Source of the DNA: Takakia lepidozioides
Lineage: Eukaryota > Streptophyta > Takakiopsida > Takakiales > Takakiaceae
Assembly: GCA_030704615.1 (NCBI GenBank)
Contig: CM060733.1
Location: forward strand, 30,938,001 to 31,002,000
Length of the DNA stretch: 64,000 nucleotides
Reading direction: 5' to 3'
Shown here: positions 23,374 through 32,740 of the stretch, in pieces
How the letters are laid out: each line of letters starts with the position of its first letter
Position numbering within the stretch: position 1 is the stretch's first letter
Notes under the pieces: generated by a model
What the model was told of the DNA's origin: nothing
Databases searched by the model: none
The model's input: the letters and a program-made list of their open reading frames with translations, nothing else
Position numbers and translations under genes: made by a program

Positions 23374-23458
23374 GTTCTAGGGTTATTTGAATGGTCGGGC
23401 AACAACCCTTTGCCCCCTGAATTCTGGATGCTACCCTACTTTCTCCCTATGCATCCAG
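23374..23458 (+). pseudogene. OSC exon ([18 protein letters not shown])
   Basis: Eighty-five bases after GGCTGCAG: 28 codons plus one base, ending LPMHP-G at CCAG|GTGCAC. Phase 1, which fits the next exon beginning GA CGC ATG. Confidence 0.93.
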
Positions 23459-24096
23459 GTGCACTACCTCTGATCCAACGCAACATGGGTGTTACTCTTT
23501 GAAGTAGCATTTGCTGAGAAACATGTGTATCGTCTGCTCCTATATGGGCAAGCATGTCCTTATCAATCCTCCTGTAGATACCATTGTAATATCTGGACTT
23601 TTACATGACTTCTTATCCTGTAACAGTTTGCTTGGAACACTTTGGCTTGGAACTGTAAGATTGAATGAACACATCTTCAATAGATTTAGCTATTGGAAGG
23701 AAACACAATAATGAAGAGCAGAACACCTATCCAATATATTCAAGTGGCTGGATGATGACGGGCCCATATTGCTGTAGTGTCTGCCTATATGTCTTGCCTA
23801 CATGAGCTCTTATACTGTTCTCTTTGGGATCAAGCACATCTAAAGTGCGTATCGATGTCATATGGACAAATGGAAATACAACATGCAAACAAAGCTTGAG
23901 CAACCTTGAACATTGAGGCCTTGACTGACTTACATTAATTGATCAAAATCAAAAGAAGTGAGAATGAATGGAGACATTCAAAAGTGCTTTATCCTGACTC
24001 AATTACTGTTGAAGTGAAATTTCATATGCAAGTGGTGAACTTGCTCCCAGGCAAGCATTGATGAAGCCCCTAACCAATCAAACTGTGGGATCACAG

Positions 24097-24155
24097 GACG
24101 CATGTGGTGTCACTCTCGAATGGTTTACCTGGCCATGCTTCTGTTGCAATTGAAG
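24097..24155 (+). pseudogene. OSC exon remnant with RMWCHxRMVYL motif
   Basis: After GGATCACAG the sequence reads G-RMWCHSRMVYLAMLLL. MWCHCR is a conserved OSC motif; its second Cys is Ser here. Similarity stops near 24,155, and the rest of this region in the family (about 45 residues before EDLYYPHP) is not found before the exon at 24,511, so this part is deleted or unrecognisable. Confidence 0.8.
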
Positions 24156-24510
24156 GTAGGATTTAGGAAGACAAGAAGGATAAAGGAGAAAAAATTGCAG
24201 CATGAAGGTCCAATTTGTCGCAGAGATTAAGACCACTTCGATGTTGACATGGGACTGGCCGTCTGTGCATATGTCAGAGACAATGGAAGAAATAAACTTA
24301 ATAGCATCCACTGAGGGCCACGATGATGACCCATGGAGAGGGCACAAAAAGCAAGGAACTTCATAACATCCACAGTAGCCCAGCAGCTGGGAGGCCAAGG
24401 AGGGTAGTCATTCCACTGTGCTTGTTGTAACCTTGTGACATAAATCCTGGGCAGAGAGGATGATAAGACGTCATACATATCTTGCTGATTTGGTTGGTGC
24501 CTGTTTGTAG

Positions 24511-24699
24511 GAGGACCTGTACTATCCTCATCCATTAATACAGGACATACTATGGGGCACACTGCACAAGGTTGTAGAGCCTGTGTTGATGCATTGGCCA
24601 GGCTCTCTTCTTCGTGCTAAGGCCCTTGCCACAACCATGGAACATATCCACTATGAGGACGAAAACACCTGTTATCTAGACATTGGGCCTGTCAATAAG
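24511..24699 (+). pseudogene. OSC exon ([18 protein letters not shown])
   Basis: 189 bases, 63 codons, between TTTGTAG and the donor AAG|GTATGT. Contains [14 protein letters not shown] and DIGPVNK, near-invariant in plant cycloartenol synthases. Open throughout. Confidence 0.95.
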
Positions 24700-24945
24700 G
24701 TATGTGGGCTGAACCAGACTTGCTATCTGGAGTATTCTGCACTGGCTGATTCCAATAAACAAGGGAGTAATTTAGGATGCTTCTTAGCTCCTTGTTCTTG
24801 AGTGAAGGTCTTGAACTTCTTTTAGGCACAGGAAACTTGCAAGATGGGGAATCTGCCATTAATTATGTTGGTATTCTTATCAGTTTTTCTCAGAATCATT
24901 CAGATACCAATTTTTGGAGAGACTGCTGTATGGGGTTGCGTACAG

Positions 24946-25059
24946 GTTATGAACACGTTGTGCTGTTGGGTGGAGAATCCCAACTCAGAAGCATTCAAGC
25001 TGCACCTTCCTCGTATCCTTGATTATCTCTGGTTGGCTGAAGATGGCATGAAGATGAAG
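24946..25059 (+). pseudogene. OSC exon ([18 protein letters not shown])
   Basis: 114 bases, 38 codons, between CGTACAG and AAG|GTTTGT; ends [11 protein letters not shown]-like. Open. Confidence 0.95.
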
Positions 25060-25261
25060 GTTTGTTCTGGCTTTGAGTGGACATGTCGAGTGGTTATTAT
25101 ACCTGTCACTGCTTCATTGCTTGAATGATACAAGGGCATCTATTTAACAATCTATGTGTCCAGGAAAGAGGAGACAAATAGGACCCTTAGTTGTTTGGGG
25201 TCTGCCACATCGTTATATGCTTGTCTATTCTTACATTGCCACACTGAATTTGGGATTGCAG

Positions 25262-25384
25262 GGATACAATGGGAGTCAATTTTGGGACACAGCATTTGCT
25301 GTGCAAGCGCTGGCATCGATCGAGCTACACAATGAGTGTGGGACCATGCTTAAGAAAGCTCACTCCTACAGTGATAAGTCCCAG
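25262..25384 (+). pseudogene. OSC exon ([16 protein letters not shown])
   Basis: 123 bases, 41 codons, between ATTGCAG and CAG|GTTCTT. GYNGSQxWDTxFAxQA is diagnostic of plant OSCs. Open. Confidence 0.95.
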
Positions 25385-25689
25385 GTTCTTCTCTAGCTCT
25401 CCTTCACCATCTCTTGTAACGCGTTGCAGTCTAGGACGAGTACCGAACATTGCAATACATCATTTCAAGCAGGATCAATCAGTAACATCTGGTTGGTGTG
25501 TTGCAGTTCAATCCACCTGCAAGCTGTAAACAGTAAATTCGTTGACAGGAATACAAGTAAGATTTTTACAAGAAAGTGCACATAAAACACGCACAAATAC
25601 ATTCATTACTGGGATACGTATGTTTCCTATAGTTGTGTTTAGGGTTGAGCTAGGGTGTGAATCACAGCTTTCATCTGCATGTTGTGAAG

Positions 25690-25811
25690 GTCGTGGAAGA
25701 TCCTCCGGAGATTTGGCCCACTGGCACCGCCACATTTCAAAAGGGGAAGCCCCCTTTTCTAACAGAGACCATGGGTGGGCTGTCTCTGACTGCTCCTCTG
25801 AGGGCTTGAAG
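25690..25811 (+). pseudogene. OSC exon with catalytic DCxxE motif, frameshifted
   Basis: Reads VVEDPP, then after a one-base loss near 25,705 [33 protein letters not shown] and donor AAG|GTGGAC. It is 122 bases where 123 are needed. The catalytic motif is DCSSE instead of DCTAE. Confidence 0.93.
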
Positions 25812-25960
25812 GTGGACACATTTCTCTTCCACCATCTTTGTCATGAAAGGTTATGGTCCTGAGAGTACCCTAAAGGGCTAAGCTTGTTAGCTCAAAAGCA
25901 ATGTTGCCATAGTGATAGTGTTGTTCATGGTTTCTTATTCAACTCTGTGGAAGGCTGCAG

Positions 25961-26059
25961 GCAGCCCTGGTGTTGTCAAAGTTACCACGGGAACTGGTTG
26001 GGGACCCGATCTCAGCGGAGCGTTTGTATGACTGTGTCAACGTCATTCTGTCCTACCAA
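25961..26059 (+). pseudogene. OSC exon (AALVLSKLPRELVGDP)
   Basis: 99 bases, 33 codons, after GGCTGCAG, donor CAA|GTAATT. Open. Ends with VNVILSYQ, the usual end of this exon. Confidence 0.94.
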
Positions 26060-26356
26060 GTAATTTCTTCTCTTCAGGGAATTTTCTTCTGAGAGAGGCA
26101 GATAAATGTACTTGTGACTAGTTATCATGAATTTCTCACTCGTTCATACATTTTCTAATTCACTGGTTATTAAGGCCAGTAGTTATTGCATAGTACGTAA
26201 CTGGAGGCAGGACCTCATGAGTTAAGAATTTACTTAATCATGGTAGCTCTGTCTGAATCAGTCTTCCTCGTGTATGTAACCTGACTTACCTTCTAAAACT
26301 CTCACTGATATGTATTTGGTGGCGTGCCTCATATGGTCTTTTGGGTAAAATGGCAG

Positions 26357-26413
26357 AACGAGGATGGAGGGTCAGCCACCTATGAAAACACCAGATCCTA
26401 TCCTTGTTTTGAG
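26357..26413 (+). pseudogene. OSC exon (NEDGGSATYENTRSYPCFE), last one present
   Basis: 57 bases, 19 codons, between TGGCAG and GAG|GTAAGC. The QW-type motif NxDGGxATYE is clear. The next exon of the family is not in the window on this strand; LINE sequence begins 80 bases downstream. Confidence 0.93.
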
Positions 26414-26493
26414 GTAAGCTGACAACATGTTGTTTTTACTATGCTCGCCTTCAACTCCCCAGTAATGTGAAGAAGGGGGAGTGAGAGGGAGAG

Positions 26494-26632
26494 GAGAAAT
26501 GAAATGGAATGGTGCTTTATAACGTCTGTGGAAAGCTCACAGAGCTTATGGGACAAAATGGAAGAAAACATGAGAGAGGAATCAAAACCAGAGCCAAAAA
26601 TAAAAACTATTGCTCGAGTGATATTCTAAGGA
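26494..26632 (-). mobile_element. LINE-2 3' terminus
   Basis: Short 5'-truncated LINE-2 piece (last codons near 26,600-26,630, hairpin AAGCTCTGTGAGCTT at about 26,531-26,545, TTATAAAGCACC and the ATTTC tail at 26,494-26,512). It starts inside the CT-rich 3' end of the LINE-1 concatemer next to it. Confidence 0.8.
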
Positions 26633-28655
26633 AGAGAAAGATGTGCTCGTAAGATGTTTGCCGGAGCCTTGTGGCCACTGACCCCGCCCCCAGTTTGAGT
26701 GGAACACAAAGGGACAGAAACTACCTTTGTCAGGGGCTGACGCCGGCAGTGTGACTTACCTTGAAACATGCAATTGGTCCGAGTTTTCCAGATATCGTCC
26801 AGAAATCCCTTCACACAAACATCAATCTGCTGTGTATGATTTGTCCAATAACTAGACCCCGAAAGGGCCTAGGCTTGTGGCGAGGAGACAGAGAATGTAC
26901 TCATAAGACGTTGTTTGCCGTACCCTTGTGGCCATTGACCCTGCGACCAGGTTGAGCGGAACACAAAGGGACAGAACCTACCTCTGTCAGGGGCTGACGT
27001 TGGTAGTAAGACTTACCTTGGTACAAAAACTTGATCCAGGTTTTCCAGATATCCTCTAGAAATCCCTTCACAAGCATCAATCTGCTGTGTGTGATTTGCC
27101 CAAAAACTAGGCCTCAGAAGGGCCTGGGCTTTTGGCTCAGCCTCAAGACTTTCAAAGTTGGTAAACAGAGGTACAGGCACAATTCCCTTGATAGATTTGA
27201 GGAGAGCGTCTCTTTGGTGAGAGAACCCAAGACAGTGAATTAGAAAATGAATATTGTCTTCAGGTTGCCCACACAACGGGCAGTTGCACTCTCCCTTTCC
27301 TCTCTGCTTCTGTTTGCTGTTCAAAGGTAGGCTTCCTGCCCTGAGTTTAATTTCAGTCTAGTGCCGAGAGTGGGTAGACCCTTGATGTCATCCAACCCCA
27401 TGTCACAGACTGGAAACAAGATCAGGGAAGTTTTTTGCCTAACTTCATTTTCATCAGACAATTTCATGGCAACAGACATGGCTTTGGACACTACAGCCTC
27501 TAAGTCAGATTTATCCAGCAGGGTCAAGACTTGCGGATCCAGATCCAGGTCCTTGAGAGAGAGATTGTACTCATAAGACGTTGTTTGCCGTAGCCTTGTG
27601 GCCATTGACCCCGCGCCCAGTTTGAGCAGGAACAAAAGGGACAGAACCTACCTCTGTGAGGGGCTGACGTTGGTAGTAAGACTTACCTTCATATATAGAA
27701 TTAATCCGGGTTTTCCAGATATCCTCTAGAAATCCCTTCACACAAGCATCAATCTGCTGTGTGTGATTTGCCCAAAAACTAGGCCTCGGGAGGGCCTGGG
27801 CTTTTGGCTCAGCCTCGAGACTTTCAAAGTTGGTAAACAGGGGTACAGGCACAATTCCCTTGATAGATTTGAAGAGAGCGTCTCTTTGGTGAGAGAACCC
27901 CGGACAGTGTATCAGAAAATGAATACTGTCTTCAGATTGCCCACACAACGGGCAATTGCAGTCTCCCTTTCCTCTCTGCTTCTGTTTGCTGTTCAAAGGT
28001 AGGCTTCCTGCCCTGAGTTTAATTTCAGTCTAGTGCCGAGAGTGGGTAGACCCTTGAGGTCATCCAAGATGTCCTCCCCCATGTCACTGACTGGAAACAA
28101 GTTCAGGGAAGTTTTCTGCCTAACTTCGTTTTCATCAGACAATCTCATGGCAACAGACATGGCTTTGGACACTACAGCCTCTAAGTCAGATTTATCCAGC
28201 AGGGTCAAGACTTGCGGATCCAGTTTTGAAATATACTCCAGTTCATCAGGGCTGTTTTGAATCATAGGAACAGTTTTTCCAACTGTGTCCCTCCATTCAG
28301 CAGAAGACCCCTCACTGTTAGACCTAGAAGTTCTGCCAAGGATACTGTAGTGAGTTTCAAAGGTTTTGACAAAGTCAACCGATGAAGTCACCACTGCACC
28401 TTTAGTAGTCTTCAGCGCTTGTACTTGCTGACCGTTTTTCGGCTTGTACAAACGTTGAAGGGCCAACCAGAATTTCTTGTCATTACCACCATGGTGGTTT
28501 GAGTTTATTTCACTGTATAACTTGTCCCACTATAATTTCTTCTGAGACCTAACAAGCTGATTGATATCTTTACGGAGCTGGTAGTACCTCGCCCACAATT
28601 CTCTGTTGGTTTCAAATTGCAGCACTCTTTATAGAGGGTTCGTCTCTCAGCTATC
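26633..28655 (-). mobile_element. LINE-1 concatemer, three head-to-tail 3' portions
   Basis: In the 5'-3' direction of the element: 28,655-27,571 has an RT N-terminal part (HYSILGRTSRSNSEGSS), a deletion of the whole RT palm between DELEYISK and LDPQVLTLLDK near 28,225, the zinc domain and the 3' end. The second copy (27,565 to about 26,905) starts at KDLDLDPQVL directly after GAGTACAATCTCTCTC. The third (26,900-26,633) has only the last part. All lie opposite in orientation to the block at 0.6-10.85 kb. Confidence 0.87.
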
Positions 28656-28750
28656 TAGAGAAAGAAATAGAGAGTGTGTAGCTCATGTTGATCTTTTCTC
28701 TGTTGGTGTTTGAGTTAGATGCACTCACCTCAGATGTGTGCATTTTGTAG

Positions 28751-28992
28751 GTATCCTGCGAAATGAGGTGGGCTGGTTTGATTTAGATGAGAACAACAGT
28801 GGGCAGGTGACATCTCGCCTAGCATCTAATGCAACAACTGTCAGGGGTGCACTTGGGGACCGTCTATCCTTGATGGTCCAAAACTTTACGTTGCTGCTGA
28901 CTACGGATATGATAGCATTGATCGTACAGTGGCGTATGGCCCTTGTTATGTTGGCCACATTACCGCTGCTTATTGGTGCCACTATTGGGCAG
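28751..28992 (+). pseudogene. ABCB exon: second membrane domain, GILRNEVGWFD
   Basis: After TTTTGTAG the exon opens with GT ATC CTG, which needs one base from the previous exon. It encodes ILRNEVGWFDLDENNSG, VTSRLASNATTVRGALGDRL, SLMVQNF and a membrane segment, and ends GATIGQ|GTAAAA. 242 bases: 2 + 80 codons, open throughout. The - strand exon ending at 11,567 supplies exactly the residues that should come before it. Confidence 0.94.
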
Positions 28993-29110
28993 GTAAAACT
29001 GTCTTCCTTCCCCTATCTCATGCTTAGTCTGGTTGACGTCCTACCAACCTTCTTTTTTCTGGAGCTTGATCCATTGCAGTGAATGCTTGCCCTCACTGTG
29101 TGTGTTGCAC

Positions 29111-29293
29111 CAAATGTTCTTAAAAGGGTTTGCGGGAGACATATCCAAGGGGCATGCGAGAGCAAGCATGGTGGCTGGGGAGGCAGTAAGCAACATCCGG
29201 ACAGTGGCATCCTTCAACGCTGAGGAAAAAGTACTTGGGCTCTTTACCCACGAGATGGAGGGCCCCATGGAAAGAAACTTCTTGCGAGGCCAG
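29111..29293 (+). pseudogene. ABCB exon: KGFAGDxSKGHA segment, acceptor lost
   Basis: 61 codons, QMFLKGFAGDISKGHARASM, VSNIRTVASFNAEEKVL, ending FLRGQ|GTACTA. The bases before the first codon are TTGCAC, where TTGCAG is expected: the splice acceptor AG has become AC. Confidence 0.9.
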
Positions 29294-29668
29294 GTACTAA
29301 GTGATTTACGTTTGTCAATTTTGTCATTTTAATTGAACAAAAGCTTTCTCTCATATTTTCGGTTCAAACCTTTCAGCTTTGAAAAGTGCCTGGCAGGAAC
29401 CTTCATGAGGCACTTCGTCTTGGGCATGGCTTGATGTTTCTGACGTTGTTTCTTGTTGTTGCACATTGTCCCATGTGCCCCTGTGGACTTTATAGGTTTG
29501 TTTCTCTGTTTCTATCTCTTCTGTTTGCTAGGATATTTGGCAATCTTTTCAATGATGTATGTAGGCATAAGTTGTTGGGAATTGAAGGACCACCAAACTG
29601 GGACAAAGTCTGGCTAAGACCATTGATAACCAGCAAGAACCTCTCTGATAATTGATTTTGTGGACCAG

Positions 29669-30508
29669 GTGGCAGGTCTCAGCTTCGGGTTCTCTCAGCT
29701 AGCTGTGTATGGATCCTACGGGTTAGGTCTATGGTATGGGGGCCAGTTGGTAAAGGATAACTTGACACATTTTTCTAATGTCATCATAGTCTTTATAGTT
29801 GTCATTGTATCTGCCTATGCCATTGCTGAGACGCTTGCTCTGGCCCCTGACATAGTGAAAGCAGGCCAAGCTGTCGGTGGAGTGTTTGAAGTGCTCGACC
29901 GCAACACAAGGATAGATCCAAATGACCCAGAGGCTGAGATTGTACAATCTGTCAAGGGGGATATTGAACTGAGAAAAGTTGTGTTTGGCTACCCATCGTG
30001 CCCAGAACTCTCCATTTTCACAGACTTGAATCTGAGGGTACAGGCTGGAAAAAGCCTAGCACTCGTGGGGTCAAGCGGGTCAGGAAAGAGCTCAGTGATT
30101 TCCCTGATTGAGAGGTTCTATGATCCCACGTCTGGCCGGGTGATTATCGATCGGAAAGACATCAGAAAAGTGAAAGTCTACGGCGACACATTGGCCTTGT
30201 GCAACAGGAACCTGCCTTGTTTGCCACCAGCATTTATAATAACATTCTCTATGGTAGAGAGGGGCATCTGAGTCTGAGATTATTGAGGCAGCCAAATCAG
30301 CTAATGCTCACAACTTTGTCAGTGCCCTGCCTGACGGCTACCAAACTCAGGTTGGGGAAAGGGGGCTCCAACTCTCTGGCGGCCAGAAACAGCGGGTGGC
30401 TATTGCTCGGGCAGTCTTGAAGAATCCAGCAATATTGCTGCTGGATGAGGCCACCAGTGCGCTCGATGCCGAGTCGGAGCAGATGTGCAGGAGGAGGCTA
30501 ACGCAGGT
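29669..30508 (+). pseudogene. ABCB exon: end of membrane domain and second nucleotide-binding domain
   Basis: Acceptor GGACCAG, then VAGLSFGFSQLAVYGSYG, the last membrane segments, and NBD2: Walker A GSSGSGKSS (30,066-30,096), Q-loop [10 protein letters not shown] (about 30,195), signature LSGGQ (30,371-30,386), Walker [16 protein letters not shown] (about 30,431-30,475). Frame breaks lie near 30,170-30,185 (a few bases lost after DIRKVK), 30,265-30,272 (one G lost in GREG-ASES) and 30,480-30,490. After about 30,508 ABC similarity ends: the H-loop and C-terminus are absent. Confidence 0.92.
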
Positions 30509-31500
30509 ATAGTGTTGTCTGACAAGGGTTCGCATTTCTGTGGCGCAGTCGTGATATAATCTACGTCAGGGTAAGTCGGGCAAGACTCTCACAGAAACTT
30601 TATGAGACTTCAAGAAGTCTTTATGAAACTTTATCTTTTATCTTTATATAGGGGCGGGGGCGCTCTCTACTCCCGACCCGCGGGTGGTGGCCCCGCTTCC
30701 GTGCATGGGCCCGCTGCTTGGTGCGTGGGCCCGCTTGATCACTCGGGAGACTGAAAGACGCAATTAATCTAAAATGAGAGCCAATAAAAAAAATGCTGAA
30801 ATTTCTACCCCTCCCCAAGGTGGCGAAAACACTGAGCTGTTAGCAACAATAATACTGGTTAAGGACTAATAACAACGTTTCCAATTCTGTCACATACCAT
30901 CACTATCTGCCACCATCTCTCAATTATGCACTACCTCACCCAAAAAGAGGTGGCTCTCAATTATGCACTAAAATAGTCCAATTGAAAGGGGACTATTTTT
31001 GTGGCTTATTCAGCTTACTGTTGCTATTAATTAATAGATTGATGTTTGCATTTTTTTGGGACCCTGCCTCTGCACAGTCCACTTACTAACTTAGTAAGAG
31101 GGGGAGCCTCTCCTTTATATACCCTCTCAAGGCCGGGGACCTTTCTAGAAGTCCGCAAGTGGTGGGACCCTTCTAGAAGGCCCTCGGACACATGTCACCC
31201 CTACTAACCCCCTTACCCGGGTTTGACGGCTAAACCATCCCCTATTTAATACCTTTCCCCTTATGGCAGTCTTTTATTTCTTGAAATCCCTCTACATATG
31301 CCTTATTATATTAGCCCCACTTCTTAATTCCTGGACCACTCTAGAATGAACAGGGGCCACCAAAACTTGGGGGGCTTATTTGATTGGAATAAGGCTCCAT
31401 TACTCGCCAATAAATAGAGCATGTATTGGGGCCTTTGACTATACATCTTATCCGTATTATATTCGCACGCGCAAATCCGCGCGCCTCGTCCTCCCTTTGG
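30509..31500. other. Unassigned sequence downstream of ABCB
   Basis: No coding match. Contains two TATA-like words (TTTATATAGG about 30,643; TTTATATACC about 31,112) each in a GC-richer context, and a 10-bp inverted repeat AAAATAGTCC / GGACTATTTT at about 30,970-31,000. LTR or promoter remnants are possible but not shown. Confidence 0.4.
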
Positions 31501-31504
31501 GCAT

Positions 31505-32335
31505 CCAACATGGCTTTAGACACTGCAACCATAGAGCCATAGGGAAAATGAAATGAAATGTACATAGTCAAAGAAAGAAAGACGCTTTCTAGAATCCGCG
31601 GAAAGCTCACAGAACATATTGGACAAGAGAAAGAAAAAGTGAGTATGGCCGTCAACAAGCGCAGCCCCAACAACTATTCAACATGAAGATATTCCATTAC
31701 CTGGAGAGCCTTGTTTAGATACACTGCCAAGCATTTCTGGTCAGCAAGGGATTGGCTATCCCCGCATAGACAGTTTGTATCAACCCTGGATGTCATAGTA
31801 GAGGGGACAGTGAAAAGGGAAAAGTGTATCCTCGTAGGGGAAGACATCAGTGAGAGTTTTGGTTCCACTGAATAAACAGTGGAATCTCCCACAGATCTCG
31901 TAGTATAGAGGGCAGTAGAAGAAGAAGTGTTCTTCAGTTTCAATTTCCTTGCTACGCCCTATGCAAGCTGGACATAGGCGGTCCTCCTGTTGCAGGTTTT
32001 CCCATCTGCCAGTCTCTATCCGTAGGTTGTGGGAACCCACCCTAAACCGCCCCAATGCCCTTAGGAGGGAAGGAGACAAGGATGCTGAAACGTAATTTGG
32101 TCTCAAGATTCTATCATCGCGGAGCACCAAGAATGTCTCTCGATAGAAGTGGCGCTTTGTCGTGAGATTGGGTAGCTTCCAAGTTCTCTTGACATGTAAT
32201 TCCATAAGCTCTCTCCTAATGAGTCTGTTGTGGTCATGTCTGGATGTGATGTCCACCTCATCTGGATTCATTAGTAATAGGAAAGCAGTAGAAAGTCTGT
32301 TACGTTGAAATAAACTGTCCACTCGAGCATACCCG
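31505..32335 (-). mobile_element. LINE-2 copy, C-terminal half, interrupted by copia 1
   Basis: Encodes RRELMELHVKRTWKLPNLTT and the zinc motif CPACIGRSKEIETEEHFFFYC (about 31,925-31,985), then a 3' tail at 31,545-31,640 with the GAGCTTTCC hairpin arm. The C-terminal end is scrambled: ENVFPYEDTLFPFHCPLYYD repeats part of the zinc region. At 32,335 the element meets the copia LTR. Confidence 0.83.
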
Positions 32336-32724
32336 TGTTGGAAACTAGACCTGTCCTCTACCTCCTAAGATATTGATAGATAGCTTCTAGCACAAGCAGC
32401 AGTACAAAAACTGACAACCTAAACCAACCCAAGAGTTAGTACTAACAAGAAGTGTCAGTCCTAACAAGAATGCTCCTTACTGCAAAAGAAAAAAACTTAC
32501 AAAAGTAGATGTTGGACTTCTCCTCCTCCTCTCTCTGCAATCTACTAGGATAGCACATCCAAAATGCTAGAAGAAGTGTTGGGCATTGCCTCAGCCTTTC
32601 CCTTAAATCCTACATGAGTTCTCTAGAAACTTCTGGTGGCTGGAACCTTCTGGTAGAACTATCCCTAGCCGTAAAAAAACCCTAACATAACCCTAGCTAA
32701 CTAAATCTGAGCTGACTCCTAACA
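32336..32724 (-). repeat. 3' LTR of copia element 1
   Basis: 389 bp, TGTTAGGAGTC..TTTCCAACA on the - strand (TG..CA ends). Its 5' edge follows directly on the polypurine tract, and its 3' edge abuts LINE-2 coding sequence at 32,335, so the insertion site was inside LINE-2. Confidence 0.8.
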
Positions 32725-32740
32725 CTCCCACTCAGCGAGG
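32725..32740 (-). promoter_or_regulatory. Polypurine tract of copia 1
   Basis: GAGTGGGAG on the - strand directly before the LTR start; the usual primer site for plus-strand DNA synthesis. Confidence 0.65.

Larger units (their letters stand above)
16242..26413 (+). pseudogene. Oxidosqualene cyclase (cycloartenol-synthase-like) pseudogene, 11 exons
   Basis: OSCs cyclise 2,3-oxidosqualene to the sterol precursor cycloartenol or other triterpenes at the ER membrane. Exons follow the plant OSC order, each with a plausible acceptor and donor: 16,242-16,391, 22,329-22,418, 22,677-22,875, 23,374-23,458, 24,097-24,155, 24,511-24,699, 24,946-25,059, 25,262-25,384, 25,690-25,811, 25,961-26,059, 26,357-26,413. 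The general-acid motif DCTAE reads DCSSE, with the Asp kept. The N-terminal exon and all exons after the TRSYPxxE segment (roughly the last third, with several QW repeats) are missing. One base is gained near 22,850 and one lost near 25,705. The first intron is 5.9 kb and filled with LINEs; the other introns are 200-950 bp. Cycloartenol synthase is the best guess, but the product specificity of a relic cannot be told. Confidence 0.9.

Noticed and set aside
23511-23711. Possible OSC exon (CSYMGKHV resembling SYLYGKRF)
   Set aside because: The true preceding exon with RMWCHxRMVYL lies downstream at 24,097 in the right phase, so this match is out of order and due to chance.
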